Part shown: positions 12,442 through 25,362 of the stretch, piece after piece | How the letters are laid out: every line of letters starts with the position of its first letter | Numbering within the stretch: the first letter of the stretch is position 1 | Source: Trichosporon coremiiforme | Lineage: Eukaryota > Basidiomycota > Tremellomycetes > Trichosporonales > Trichosporonaceae | DNA length: 64,000 bases | Direction: 5' to 3' | Assembly: GCA_039545355.1 (NCBI GenBank) | Contig: BCJJ01000001.1 | Coordinates: 866,570 to 930,569, forward strand | Translations under genes and position numbers: made by a program | The notes under the pieces: model-generated | The model's database searches: none | Told to the model about the DNA's origin: nothing | The model's input: the letters and a program-made list of their open reading frames with translations, nothing else

Positions 12442-15400
12442 GCAGGTCAGAAAGTAGCCCAAGGGAAGAGATCAACGTAGATGCCAAAAAATGAAACGCA
12501 CAAACTGCATTAGCCACTAGCTTCGACGCAACGCAGCGCGGCGTCAGCAGAGCTGGCTAACACCTTCGGTCACGGTCAGTTGTCTGAGGCGTCCTCGTTC
12601 GCGCTGGTTACAAGGATCAGTGCTGGACAGTGAGGCGTGCGCGGAGGCACGGCTGGGTCGAGATTGATCCGCGAGTTCGGGCAGAATGTCAGGGCGAAGG
12701 GACGGGCGGAACGCGGACGAAGCAGCTTAACGAGGAATGCAACGGAATCGAGGTCAGCTGGTCAGCGAGATCGAGTCTGAGCCGGCCAGGCGGTGCGGCG
12801 GGGAACATCATGTGGAGCGTGCAGCTTGGCGTGTGCGGATCGTGACGCGTCCCGAGTCCTGCTTAATGCGTAGTGCGGTCGTCGTGCCGTGTTCCTGCAG
12901 ACCAAGCAGGCTGACATCAGAGTGTATATGATACCTCGACCTCAGTGCTCTGGACTCTGCAATCTGAATGCCAAGCTCGCTGTGGCTTGAGATATTGTGG
13001 TGCGCTCGTAAGCGAGTGTGGGGGATCAAAGTGGGAGGTGGGTGCAGCGTATCAGCAGTGAACTGGTATCAGAGTGGGGCACGGCGTGCTGGGCAGTTGG
13101 GTGCAGAGCATGCTTCGCATGTGACAGCAAGTGGGCCATGGGCCAGTGGGAAGGGGATCGGCGATCAGGACCCGTTCGACCCGTAGGATCCGTCCCCACA
13201 GAGCTAAAAGCGGCGCGTGTGCGCGCGCTAGTCCTGAGATGCCCGCCGGTTGTCCGATCTCATCGACCAGTCCTCATCTATGCAACTTGCAGACAGGCTT
13301 GCATAGGACGCTTGCGGGATGATCGGTGATCATTTCCCGCGCTCTGCGCAGCACCTCGTCATTCTCTTTCATTGGCCGTCGAGCGCGGGTTTCTGAGCAA
13401 AGGCAAGCAAGCTTCGGCGCCTATGCTTGGGCGGCGGACAGATCTCCGGGACGCCAGTTCCCAAGCTTTCAGGCGGCCACGGTGTGGATCTCCTCCCAGG
13501 TCGCTGACTGGTCCGCCGGGTGTGGGGTGTGCCTTGATTCGTACGTCTGGCGACTGTGGCTCAACTTGGGCCACGGCTGGCGACGGCACCGAATGGCTCG
13601 GTCAAGCCGAGCGCTTGCGCCCGTGTATCCACGACTGCGCGACGACGCGATGGAAAAGTGAGGATAACAGTCGCCGTACCGAAGACCTGGACCGATAGAT
13701 AGCGATTGGAGTGGAGTCAATTGGCGATCAGACACAGATGAGCGATGCTGCTAGGTCTGCCGCTCATCCCGCTTGCCCTACAGCCAATCTGCCGCTGATA
13801 CCGCTGGGTCTAGCAGTCGCTCGAGCAAACCAGTCCTGATCTATATCAACTTTCCGCGGATTTTCTCTCTTTTTTATTGTCAATGCATCCTCGCTGATAA
13901 ACAGACGGAAACGGCGCGGCCCGCTCAAATGACTGGGTCATGGATCAGCAGTCGGTGGCTCGCTGTACTCGCCGCGAGCGTGGGCAGGGGCCAAAGCGCC
14001 GGAGCAGTGGGTCGCAGTTCGGGGACTCGCGTAAGCCATCCGTTATCTCTCCCTGCCTGCAGCGCTATGCACAGGCCAGACGGGTGTCCGCCCCACTCTT
14101 GCTTCTGGGCAATTCATCGCACACCCACTTTCTTCGTTCCAAGTGCTCGCTGCTTGCGTCAGCAACTTCCTGCATAAGTTGCGCAGAACAGCGCCTCGCC
14201 CTTCTAAGATGCGCACAGGTGAAAGTGAGGTTAAGCGAAAGGAAGCGCAGAACAAAGCAAGCACGAAGTGCACGAGTGCACTGGCGGCCAGCCCCGCTCA
14301 AACGGACATGGAGGGAAAGACACCTGATAATGAATCAATTCAGGAGCTCGATGGCGTTCACGTTGGGATCAGCACCTTCAGGTTTTACAGCGCGCGCTTC
14401 AGGCGGCAGAAGATCCAACACGCAGGCTCTGATCAGGCTCTCAGGCAAGCTCAGGTCGAAACACGGCCGTGTGACGCTCGGTGTGAGATGCATGGGTGAG
14501 GCCGTTTTCACGTATCTGGACGCCCGTACGCCTACTACCTGCTTTTTTACGCCCCCAGGCGAAATCCGGACCACCCTCACGGGAGCCGGAGCCACACGCC
14601 GGCCCGGACCGTGGACCGCTGATCGCTCCGAAACGGGAGATCCTTGATCTTCCTCGTCTTTTGGCGCACTGCCCAACTGCCCAACTGCCCACTGCGCGAT
14701 GCCCACTAGTTGCCCATCATTCCTGATGCGTCCGGGATAGAGCTCGCACAAGAGACGCTCAGCGCTCAGCGCTCAGCGCTTGGGAGCAGGCAGACGGCCA
14801 AGGAGAAAGAGCCGGGTGCAAAAGCGCTGATGATTAACTGCTGAACTCTATTCTCGTCGGCCGTCTTGCCGCTGCCTTTTCGCTGCTCTTCTTGCCAAAT
14901 TGGGTCTTCCGTCTCTGCCGGCGCGTGAAGTTATCTTAGCCCGCTTCTGCCTTGTTCTGCGTATCGCAAGCGATGTGAACATCCAAACACAGCGATCTCA
15001 ACGAACGGCTGCCACATGCCTCCCTCGAAACGAAGGGGGGGCTAGCGCTAGATAGCTCCGTACCTGCGCAGTAGTGAAGTCATATGCTTCCACAGTCGCC
15101 TGTGTGCCACCTGTCCTGTCAGCCAGCTCGTTTATGCATACCTCCTCGCGTGAATGTGTGCCGCGTGCCGCGAGCGGAGGCGGCACGCCGCGGCCTCGAG
15201 TGCGTGTTGGAGCGCTAAAACTCTATGTCCACCCGTTCACTATATGCGTATGTTCTCTGCTTCGATTGAAGCTCGAAGTGCCCTCATGCTTTTTCTTGTT
15301 ATTCCCATCGCAAGGGATCCTTAACACATGCTCTGATCAAGGTATGCATCTCTCATCCAGCTGCACCGAAGTTCGTGCAGATTAGCCGCGGAGCCGTGGC

Positions 15401-16501
15401 CGCTACGGACCTGCGGCACGCGTAGATGACGCGCGTAGTCGCAGACATCTGCCAGATCTGGCTCGTTCCTTTATGGGTCGCAGACTGCGTCTAATATTCT
15501 CCGTTCATAGCATCATGCGGCGTGCTGCAGCGTCTACCTCACGTCAATCACCTTCTCCCATCTCCTTGGCCGGACTATGCCAATTGGGGGAGAGCGATGC
15601 ATCAGACGTGCGGCGGCGATGCATGCATCGTTACTGGCAGCACAGCGCAGAGAGACCGCAGAAACACCACGGCTGGGGTATGCGGTAAAATAGGGTTTGG
15701 CAGGTCATGCATTATTAGATCTTCGAAAGCAGAAAGGCAGAGGACGGGCAGAGGATGAGCAGAGGATGTGCGATGGGATCTGGGCTACTCTGGGACAGTG
15801 GGACACGCTGGGACGAACGGGACGCCGGGCAGGCCGGAGTGCCCGGGGCACGGCTTGCACCTGTGCTTTGCTGCCTGCGCCGTGACCTGTGTGTCCAGGC
15901 AGCTTTGGCAGCCTGGCTGCCTCGCGGTCAGACGCCGAGACCTGAAGCGGACACAAGACAGCGCGTAACACGCACCACGGGCTTAGAACAGCGCGCACCT
16001 GGCAGCGCAATGTGGAGGCGACTGACAGCGCCTCGGTCCGCGCTGCGGTGCAGGCATTACAGCAGCTTGTCATGACACTGAGCTGTCTTTGCGGTGCGGA
16101 CATGGACAGCGTTGACGGCGGCGGTGCTACCACCGCCATACGCCGTTGCTTATGCATGCATCGGTGGTGCGAGGTGGAATTAAAGGGCGGCAGAGGGCAA
16201 GAATGCAGCGACACGAGGACTGTGGCGTCGCACTTCCATACCTCAGCTTGCTTCAACTGCAGTCGATCCGGCTGGCTGCTGGCTGACCCGTTGGCTGGGC
16301 CGTAGGCTGGCTGGGCTGACGATGATCACTGGGTTTCGCAGCAAGGAGTCACGATTGTAATGGGTGATTAGCATTGTGAGTAGGTTTCGCGTCCCAGCGT
16401 GAATGTGGGATTAGAAAAAGACAGTGAATTCTTCGTGCAGACGGAAGCATTCCGAGTTCAGGGTCAGGTGTGTCTTTCTCGGCGCCTCCGCCAAAAGTAT
16501 G
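12442..16501. other. 4.1 kb gene-free region upstream of the FLO8-like leader
   Basis: I find no splice-supported coding sequence, tRNA or transposon. The longest open frame (13940-14647, 235 codons) has no protein-like composition. Short direct repeats occur, for example CGCTCAG repeated about 3.5 times at 14756-14780 and an ACTGCCCA-type repeat near 14670-14695. Given its position it is most likely the long promoter of the transcription factor gene starting transcription near 16.5 kb, though non-coding transcripts are possible. Confidence 0.45.
14756..14780. repeat. short tandem repeat of CGCTCAG
   Basis: About 3.5 copies of the 7-mer CGCTCAG in direct repeat, in the gene-free region upstream of the FLO8-like gene. 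Confidence 0.8.
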
Positions 16502-18813
16502 ACTGGCTGACAGAGTTTGCTCCTCGCGATCCTACTGCCAGCCTCAGCCCTGCTGCCTGCCGCCTGCAAACCCACACCCACCGCCGCACCCCCATACCGC
16601 CGACTCCCCCAGCCAGCCAGAGCCAGCCAGCCAGCATCCTGGTCCCAGGTCCTGGTCCCTCCTGGTCTCAGTCCCATCTCCTAGGGCTCCTGACTCTAGT
16701 CGCCTTTCCCCTGCGCTAGCATCCTATACCTCTCAGCACCCAGCGCCAACGACCACCTGCTCCTCCTCCTGCTCATCACCGTCGCAACCACGACCACCGC
16801 TCCCATCGACATCCACACCAACCTCCTCCCATCTCTCCACCACAGATCTCCTCCCGGCACACCCCGACATCTCCCTCCCTCTTCTCTATCTCCTCCCCCC
16901 CTTCTTCTCCTCCCTTCTCCGGTGCCACCCACTATTACCACGCCCAATTCCAATCCGGCACCAGACACCAACTCCTTCCTTCCTTCCCTGCCCTCACCCT
17001 CTACCTCTCCACGCGCGCATCACGTCTTCCCCCATCCCCCTCTTGTCTCGCAAAATCGCTTGAACCCGCCGCGACCGTCCATCCCGCACGCCCATCATCT
17101 GGCATTCAGCACATTCCTGTGGGAACAGATAACACAACCGCCCGCCGAGGATCAGAATCCGCCGCGAGCCCCGACGAGGTATCCAGAGCATAAGACCCGC
17201 TTTCGCCCTTTGCCTCTTCACCTGACCCTTCATCCGTCGAGCTTGTATCTGATCAGTCGTCCCTGCATCCGTCAACGGCTCGAGTATCCTGTCACCTCCT
17301 CACTCCGTCCTCGACCGCTGCATCTGCCCGTCGACATCAGCGGATAAAAACGCCAGAGGCTCGGCTTGCTTTCACGTCACCACACCGCGGCGCGTCTCCC
17401 ATCTCGTCGGCCCCGTCCTTCCCTGCATTTGCATCGAAGGCCCCGTCCAGCGCTCCGTCGCATCGCAAGCAAGCATAACACGGGACTTTACGGAGTACGT
17501 GATCTCACTGCAACGTAGAACGCGACACCCCTCATAACGCCTTCGGCAAGAACGATCCTATTTGGTCTCGATTGCTCGCGTTCATCCGCACCGTCGTTAC
17601 CTCGGACACCAACACGACATCCATCCTCGTCAGTTGCGCGTTTCATCGGATCAAAGACCGCTGCACGCATCTTCGACGCGTCCACGTTTTCGCCCTTTTC
17701 CCAGGTGCTGATTGTCCTCGTGATCGGCCATCACGGTCAACGTGATTGCCAGTAGTGCGCCACCTCGCCCTTTAGCATCGGCGTCGTACGGGTGAGTTTC
17801 ATGAGATCGATGCCGTCGAGTCCTAGAGCGTTTCTCACGTTTAGCTGTTAAACCTTCTGTCGGTGTCTACGGTACAAATCGACGTGCAAGCTCGCATCTC
17901 CGAGACAGGGCAATCGAAGATTGCAAGGTGCCCACCGCGCGACTCACCAACCTCGAGCGCCCACAACCACCTGCGTCTCCCGACAGCCAAGTCGACCGCG
18001 AGCTGCGTTCTCCACCTGACGCCGTCGGGAACGCATCTTTCCCCATCGCACAGCTCGACACACACACACATACACACGTACACACCGCCAGGTAAATACT
18101 GTGGCTCTTCTCGTCAGCTCATCTCGGCGACAAAACCTAGCCCGCTCTGTCATCCACCACTCAGGTTCAACAGCTCCATCGCCATCCATCTTCCTCCATC
18201 ACTTGCCATCCACCACAACAACTGTATCCATTAGCACTGCATTCTCGCTGGCATCAATCTCGGTCATCACGGAAAACTGGACACGCTTTTATTGTTGAGC
18301 TTGTCGCCCCGCCCCTTTGTCTCAAACCCGAAGTGCACAGACCTGCATCACAGGTCGGCCCTCGTTCTTCACGTGCTCGCGACGACATCAACACACTCCT
18401 CTCGCGCCTGACGACTTGCATTGCGTGTATCTCAGCTTGCATAACCCCGTGACAAGCGTTATCGACCCACACACAATCGTCGTCACCGGTTTTCCCCAGT
18501 GAAGAGAAGACATCGACAAGGCCCACACAATCCGGACATCCGACCACCACCAGCAGGCGTAAGGGCAGTATTCATAAAGTACGCCCTCAACTGCAAAGTT
18601 GGGTTTCTTCCATTTCGTTGCGCATTCCTCTCTCTGCGGCGCCTCTGAGGTGACCTTGGGATAGCGACAAGGAAGGTGCATTTGTGTCGAGGCCCTGGCG
18701 ATAAAACGTAAGTAACACTCCCAACTAAGGCGGTCTCGCCGAGTTTTGAGTTGACCTCGCCGACGTCTCCCGACTAGTATCGAACGGCCCGTCGCTGACG
18801 CTCCTCACAGGCC
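16502..18813 (+). promoter_or_regulatory. inferred giant 5' leader of the FLO8-like gene, nearly free of ATG
   Basis: Reading the plus strand, only two ATG triplets occur in these 2312 nt (17801 and 17810), and both fall inside a candidate leader intron at 17792-17844 (GTGAGT...TTTAG). The stretch is pyrimidine-rich (especially 16840-17060) and holds a CA repeat at about 18057-18085 and CCAG repeats at 16610-16635. ATG on the opposite strand (read as CAT) is common, so the depletion is strand-specific. This is what selection against upstream start codons in a long transcribed 5' UTR would leave. Transcript ends are inferred. Confidence 0.6.
18708..18810 (+). other. 5' UTR intron just before the FLO8-like start codon
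   Basis: GTAAGT at 18708 and an acceptor CTGACGCTCCTCACAG ending at 18810 define a 103-nt intron. The ATG follows three bases later at 18814. Confidence 0.6.
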
Positions 18814-21800
18814 ATGGCCTTGCCCCATCCTCCTGTTATCCATTCAACTCACTCCCAAGCTTCCCACCTCATGCAGCCCGGTCAACCCGGCCCGTCGGGA
18901 ATGCCCATCCCAATGGCGCAGTACACCCAGACACCTTACGCTCAAGTCGTCCGACCCCAGGGAATGGGCGTCGTCGGTCTGAGCCAGACACATGCTCAAC
19001 AGATTCAGCAACAGCAGGCGGCGCAGGCGCAGGTCCAGCAACACCAGATGCTGCAGCGACATCAGCTCCACCAGCAGGCCATGGCCGCGCACCAGGTTCA
19101 GCAAGCGCAAACGGCAGCCGCTGCTCAGCAGCAACAGTTGCAGCAGCAGCAACAGCAACGGATGGCCCAAGCCGCTGCCGCTGTTCAGGCTCAGAACGCC
19201 GCTGGCCACCACGTCACCCCCTCTCCTCACCTGCAACACCAAACTTTCCCAGGCGCGACCGCTGCGGGTGGCGTGCAACCTCAGCAATACACTGGACATC
19301 CGCCGCAGGCGGCCGCCATGGCGATGGCTGCTCGTCCAGGAGTACAGCAGATGCGACCCCCAGGAGCGGCTCCCGGTGTGCGACCGGGCCAGCTTCAACA
19401 CGGCTTCCAGCAGCACCCAGGAATGCAGGCCGCCCAGCAGGCCCAACAGCACCCTCCGCATGCCCCCGGAACGACACCTGTGATGCGCCCATCACCACAG
19501 CAGACGGCGACCCCGGGGCAGATTATGCCGACCGCCGGTGCCCAGCACCAGCAGCAAACGGCGATGGAGCACCAGATGACGGGTCAAGGGTTCGACATGA
19601 GCCGAGTCGGATCGGTACAATCGCAGATTGGCGGCCAGCAGATTCGCGATGCTGATGCGCTGCTGCGACCCTACATCCACGAGTACCTCATGAAGAACGA
19701 GTTGACATCAACAGCAGCTCAGCTTCGAACTGAGGGTGGACTAGGCGAACAGCCCCCGCTACCGATTCAGGTTCAGAAGGGCGTCTTGTCAGAGTGAGTG
19801 TCATCGATATTTTTTTGGCGCGAAGGTTATTTCACTGATCGGGGATGCTAACAGTGCACAGACTCTGGGCCGCGTTCTGGGACATTGTCACCGCTGGCAA
19901 GGGGCCACAGGCGCTGAATAACCACCAGACATACGTCGAAGGTATTAACCGGCTGCGAAGCCTACGACAGTCAATACCGGGTCCGAGCGGAACGCCTCAG
20001 CAGCAGCCTGCGCAGTTCCAAGCCGGGACTCCCAGCGCAGCTCCTGGACGCCCTATTTCGAGCCAGCAGTTCATGGAGATGAGGCAAGCCCAGCAGCAAC
20101 AGCAGCAGCAGCCGAATCAGCAACAACAGCAGGCGCAACAACAACAGGCTCAGCAGCAGCAGCAGCAGCAGCAGCAACAGCAGACGCCCCAGCAGCAAGC
20201 TCAGCAGCAACAGCAGCAACAGCAGTCGCAGCAGACGCCCCAGCAGCAAGCTCAGCAGCAACAGCAGCAACAGCAACAACAGCAACACGCCCAGCACGCG
20301 CAAGCTCAAGCTCAGGCGTTCGCTCATGCTCAGGCTCAAGCTCAGCAGCAGCATGCTTTGCAACAGCAGCGACAGCAACAGCAGCAGGCTCAACAGGCTC
20401 AGCACGCGCAACAGGTTGCTCAGCAGCAGGCTGCCCAGCGTTTCGGTCAGGCGGCCGCGGGGGGATCACCGGCGCAAAGGCCAGCTGTTCCGGGACAGCA
20501 CGTCTTTGGCACCCCTCAGCCTGCCCACATGGTCATGCCGGGTGGTGCACCTAACCATGCGTCGCCGATGGCCCCCTCGCCTCGCATGACTCCTCAACAC
20601 CCGAACGTCATGCCGTCGCCTCATCAGAAGCACGTGCGACCGCCAGTACCGATCAACGGGCCTACACCGACAGGCACGCCGACGATGGTTCCTGGCATGC
20701 CTCAGCAGCACCAAGGAATGCAGCCTGGCCAGCCGGGGTTTATGCAGGCGGGAACGCCTCAGCCCGGCGCTAGTCCTGCAACTCCGATGACGCCTGCGAC
20801 CATGCACAGCAACCACAACATGCTGCAGAGTCAAACGCAGGCGATCCAAAACCGGGCGCAGGTTCTGCAGTCCGAGCAGCAACAGGCTCAACAGCAGGCG
20901 CAGCAGCAGCCGCACGTGGTTGCCCAGCACCAGCACGCCCAAGCCCTCGCTGCTCAGCACCAGCAGATGATGCAGCAACACCAGCAGATGCAGAACAACG
21001 CCAACCCTGCTCTGCAGCGCCAACACCAGATCCTGCAGCAGCAGGCCGTCATCCAGAACATGGGGTTCCACAACGCTCAGCCGCACCTGGTGGCGCAGAC
21101 GTTTCACGCCCTAGGCTTCGGTGATCGTGACCCGTCCAAGCTCTCTGAGGAGGACAAGGTGGGTTTGAAACATGCGACCCAACTAACAACCAGCAAAAGG
21201 TCACGCTCCACTACCGTGCACAGCTCGGAGAGGCTCAGCGGCGACAGATGGTCGCCAGCACGAACGCCAATGGTGCGACCCCCGGAGCGCCAGGCGCTTC
21301 CCCGGCAGCCACGACGCCACAGCAATTTCAGCCGATGATGCAGCAGGCGTCGCACCCCGGCCAGCAGCGACCACCGGATGGACGAGGAAGCACGCCCCCG
21401 GATCGCAAGCGCCAGCGCCGCAACTCTGGTAGCGCCGCCGCCAGCCCGTTCATCCAGCCTCAGGTTTTGCAGGCCGGTTTTCAGCCTCAGAATCTCGGAC
21501 AGCAGGGGCAGATGATGATGGGCATGCAGATGGGACAGCGCCAGGTCTCGCTTGGTGGCACGCCAATGGAGTCGCATAGCCCGGCACAGCAGGGCCAGCA
21601 GATGCCCGGTCAGTCGCCCCGCAATGTTTCGATTAGCGGATTGCCTGGCCAGACGATGCAGCGGAATCAGAGCAAGAGCGGCGGCGGTGAGGGGTCGATG
21701 TTACCCCCTCAAAGTCCCGCTCAACTCGGAGGACGCACGCCGCAGGCTGGCAAGATGTCCATGACGCCCAAGATGCAGAACAAGGAGGAGCTGATGGTGA

Positions 21801-22235
21801 GTTGGAATCACTGGAGTATAAGCTGACATGCAGGCCGGCACCCCGAAGTCGCATCGCAACTCGCCTCAGCAGAACATGGGCAACGACGGCAACCAGCAGG
21901 TCGCGCCGTCACCGGGTAACAACGGTAGCGCCCCTACCCCTGCGAACACGAACGGCAACATGATGAACGGAGGTGTTGGCGACAACAATGTCGCGAACGG
22001 CAACAACTCCAATAACGCCAGTAACAACGCGAACAACAACAATGGTGGCAACAACAACAACAACACCACGTCGTTGTTCGGCGGCGACATCATGGGCGAC
22101 ACAAGTCTGTTCGGCGCCGACGGCGACCTCGACTGGGTCAGCAGCCTCGGTGGTGCTGAGGGTATCGACTTTGCGCAGTACCTTGAGAACATGGGCGAGG
22201 ACAATGAGGGCGAGGTCGGCGTCGCTGGAGGATGA
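18814..22235 (+). CDS. FLO8: LisH-domain, polyglutamine transcription regulator of the Flo8 type
   Basis: Exons 18814..19793, 19862..21158, 21194..21796 and 21834..22235 give 1093 residues. A LisH dimerisation motif lies at about residues 279-312 (LLRPYIHEYLMKNELTSTAA), followed across the first intron by ELWAAFWDIVTAG, the arrangement seen in Flo8/Som1 regulators. These act with cAMP-PKA signalling to control adhesion, filamentation and biofilm genes in yeasts. Flanking it are very long Gln-rich tracts (CAG/CAA mixed, strongest at 20090-20450), a nuclear-localisation-like PPDRKRQRR, an Asn/Gly-rich stretch and an acidic, aromatic tail (FGADGDLDWVSSL) that could activate transcription. Mss11-like regulators are an alternative assignment. 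The acceptor of intron 2 is ambiguous by six bases. Confidence 0.75.
20090..20450 (+). repeat. CAG/CAA codon repeat encoding polyglutamine
   Basis: A long in-frame mixture of CAG and CAA with occasional GCN codons, inside exon 2 of the FLO8-like gene. The longest uninterrupted runs are near 20090-20290. Mixed codons make slippage less likely than in a pure repeat, but length polymorphism between strains is expected. Confidence 0.85.
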
Positions 22236-22833
22236 ATCGGGCACCCTTGAGTCGGACATTGCTTCGAGACACGCGATCTGCTGCGCTGTGTTTGTTTGGT
22301 TCCTGGGTTGTTTGTATCATCGCCAGAAGTGTCAGAGGACGTTCCGACTTGAGCTGCTCTTGTCCTGTCCCTCCCATCTCCTTATTTTTTCATTTCTCTC
22401 TTCACTTTTTCATTCTTTTCTCTCGATTATATATATCTCTCTATCGCTAAGTATCGTGTCTCTCGTATGATTTAAGTGCCTCCCGTCACGCGCACGCAAC
22501 ACCGCAACCAAACAGTTTCCTCACACATTTCCTCTTTCATACTCTTTCTACATAATGCTTACTACTTGGGGCCACTATACCCATTCAGGCTGGAATAGTA
22601 TGCAATTTGCACTGGCATTGGATCCTCGTGGTTGCACGGACAAGACGTGTCTGAAGATCGCTGCTTTGTCTGCTAGGCCCGACTCCGACGCCTATCACAT
22701 GTCAGGCTCTTATCAGCCAAGGTCTGAGGTCATTGCCGAAATCTCTGAGCGTAAGCCACTCACTCCTGACAAACTCGCCGAAACTTCATTGTTCTTGTCC
22801 CTCGACGATCGCCGAAACGGCGTACGACGCACA
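22236..22833. other. intergenic region between the FLO8-like gene and the transporter
   Basis: 598 bp. The first part is a T-rich stretch with TATATATATCTCTCTATC near 22430, likely the 3' end of the upstream transcript; the remainder is the transporter promoter. ATG triplets are frequent here, in contrast to the leader upstream of the FLO8-like gene. Confidence 0.5.
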
Positions 22834-25304
22834 ATGTCCGACATTACCGCGCGGAGCATAGTGACCCTCGCTGTGTTCTTCGTCGTCAGTGAGTTGCTCC
22901 TGCCCATCATTCTCACTGCCCACCCATTTTCACACCTCCACCCGCGTGGTCCACACTCGACTGAGTCCGAACTCCACGCCCAAGTCCCCCCTTTGCAGTG
23001 GCCATTTGCATAACAACGTAAACTGGGATTTTCAAGCTAACTTTAGATGCGCTCGTGATCTGGCCGATCAAGATCCCGATCCCGCGCGCGCTCGGCGTGA
23101 GCTACCGACGTCTCGTTGACGGGGTCGAGCACGTGCTGGGTTTTGGCCCGCTCGATCATGACGGACCGGTATGGGGCGACAACTCGGACGGGACGAGGCA
23201 GGCGGCAGTGAGCGAGACGGGCGTGACTGACTCTGCTCCTGCTGCTCTTCCCACTGCCGGCCCCGCTGAGGTAGGCGCATCGGCACCGAGCGAGATCACG
23301 ACAACGGTGAACGGGAGCGGGAGCAAGGTCGACGCAGACTTGACAGACAGAGAGAAGAGGAGGATACGGGACAAGGAAAGAGGCATCCCGCGACACTTCA
23401 AGCTCGGCCTTGTCACTGCGCCGCCCGCCGGCGTGCTGCTACTGCTCGCGAGCACGTGCATCACCGGCCGCACGGTGAGGGAAGGTATCGTCGCTGAGCC
23501 GATCCGGCCCTTCGATGTCATGATCCTCTTCCTGTCGTTCGCGTACATTGCGCTGTCTCTAGATCAGGTGGGACTGCTGCGGTACCTCGCTTTCCTCGTT
23601 GCGAAGAAGGCGACGGACCAGACAGCGAGCGTCGAGACGCCGGCCCCGGCTCGGGGACAGACGCCTGGGGCGAGTGGAAGGGCGACGCCGACAGACACGA
23701 CTGCTGCTCCGCCTCCCTCAGTGGTAGAGGCAGCGCCGGGAGGAGCAGTAGCGGCAGGAGAAGGGGGAAGGCAAGCAGGACGCCGGAAGAAGGGCAAGTC
23801 GGCTCAGCCCGTCTTCGCCGCCCTATACGGTCTCTTCATCTTCATCTCGGCCGTGGCAGGGAACGATCCCATCGTGCTGTCCGGTACGCCATTCGTCGCC
23901 TACTTCTCGCGTACGTCTGGGTCTCCGGCTGAGCCCTACGCATTCATGGAGATCTACGCCGCAAACCTGGCCAGCGCCATCCTCGTCTCGTCAAACCCGA
24001 CCAACCTAGTACTCAGCGCCGCGTTCGGGCTCAGCTTTCTCCAGTACTCGGCCTGGATGGTGCTCCCGACTCTGGCGGCGGCGGTCGTGCTCTACCCCGT
24101 GATTGCGCTGCAGTATCGCCCACAGCTGAAGCAACCGATCCGCCCCCCTGATGTTGACCCGCGCTCGGCATTAGTCGACCCCGCCGGCGCTGTTTGGGCG
24201 AGTGTGGTTTTCATCCTCGCTGTGGTTGTGCTGGTCGTCTTAAGTGCGACGGGACAGCTGCACGGTGCGGCTGGCGTATGGAGCGTCGCTGCGCCTGCGG
24301 CTGTGCTGGTCGCGCTGCGGGACATGTGGCACGACTGGCGCCATCGCGGACAGCGAGGGAAGGACATCGAGCTGGAGAATTTGGGCCAGAGTGGTGAGAG
24401 GGGTGTCGGACAGTCGGGGGAGTGCAACTGCGGTAACGGGGACAGGAGGAGTTACGAGGAAGAGGAGAAGGAAGACGCGGAAGACGTCGACGGCGAACTG
24501 GAGCTCCACATCGTGCGCCCCGTCATGCAGCCGGGGATGCGGCGCCGGCTGAGCTCGCGCGTGTGCCGATCGCGTCCTTCCCTCTCCACCTTGGCCCCGC
24601 TAGAGACCCAGAACCGTGCAGTTGCGCCCCCTCCGCCCTCTGCCTCCCTTCCGACGACTCTCGCCCCGACGACCACCCCAGGTCCAGGTACGCCGATCCC
24701 AACCCTCAGCGGCACCATCGCAGCCTCCACCACCACGACCACCAACACTCGCCGAGGGCAACAGCGTAAACGGCATCCGATACACTGGTTCCGCCGCACC
24801 TTCCCCACCGTCTCAAGCATCATTCCGCGCCTGCCGTTCCCGCTCGTGCTCTTCGCGCTGTCCTTCTTCATCCTCGTCCGCAGTCTAGAAATGTGGATCG
24901 GCATCTGGGCGCGCTGGTGGGCCATCTACGTCGCCCGGACGGGGCTCGCCGGCGCCATCTTCATGCTCGCCCTGCTGTCTGTCGTCGGCAGTAACCTGTT
25001 GGGCACGAATATCGGCTGCGCAGTGACCTTGCAAGGCGTCCTGACCGAATGGGCGAAGGGAGGAAGCGTAGACCAGAGAGTACTGTTTGCGAGTATGCTG
25101 ACGCTGGCGACGGGGTGCAATTACGGGGCGTACTCTTTCACGTTCTCGGCGAGCCTCGCGGGGCTCCTGTGGAAGGATCTGCTGTTCGCGCGCGGCATCC
25201 GCGTGCGTATTGGTCAGTTCTGCTTGAACAATCTCGTCCCGCTTTTCGTAACTATGCTTGTTAGTTGTCTCATCATCGCGGCGGAGGTGTGCGTCATGCT
25301 CTAG
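22834..25304 (+). CDS. ArsB/NhaD/CitM-superfamily ion transporter
   Basis: Exons 22834..22888 and 23047..25304, joined across a 158-nt intron, give 770 residues. The product is a polytopic membrane protein: the N-terminal helix spans the exon junction (SIVTLAVFFVVNALVIWPI), and further hydrophobic spans include FKLGLVTAPPAGVLLLLAST, FDVMILFLSFAYIALSLDQV, VFAALYGLFIFISAVAGNDP, and a C-terminal block ending in FCLNNLVPLFVTMLVSCLII. The motifs SNPTNLVL and GSNLLGTNIG, with paired Asn-rich hairpins, are typical of the ArsB/citrate ion-transporter superfamily. Long hydrophilic loops, one Glu-rich, separate the halves. The substrate (arsenite, an organic anion or sodium) cannot be told from sequence. 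Confidence 0.75.
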
Positions 25305-25362
25305 ATTTAGATTAGTCTCTCAGTTAATTCTCAGTGTAACAGTACCATTATGCATTGTGACC

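Noticed and set aside
13940..14647. 235-codon plus-strand open frame in the gene desert
   Set aside because: Composition is not protein-like (many Arg/Ser/Thr in low-bias order), no splice-linked exons and no recognisable motif.
19971..20411. Leu-rich minus-strand frame opposite the polyQ tract
   Set aside because: It is the reverse reading of CAG/CAA repeats and has no independent support.
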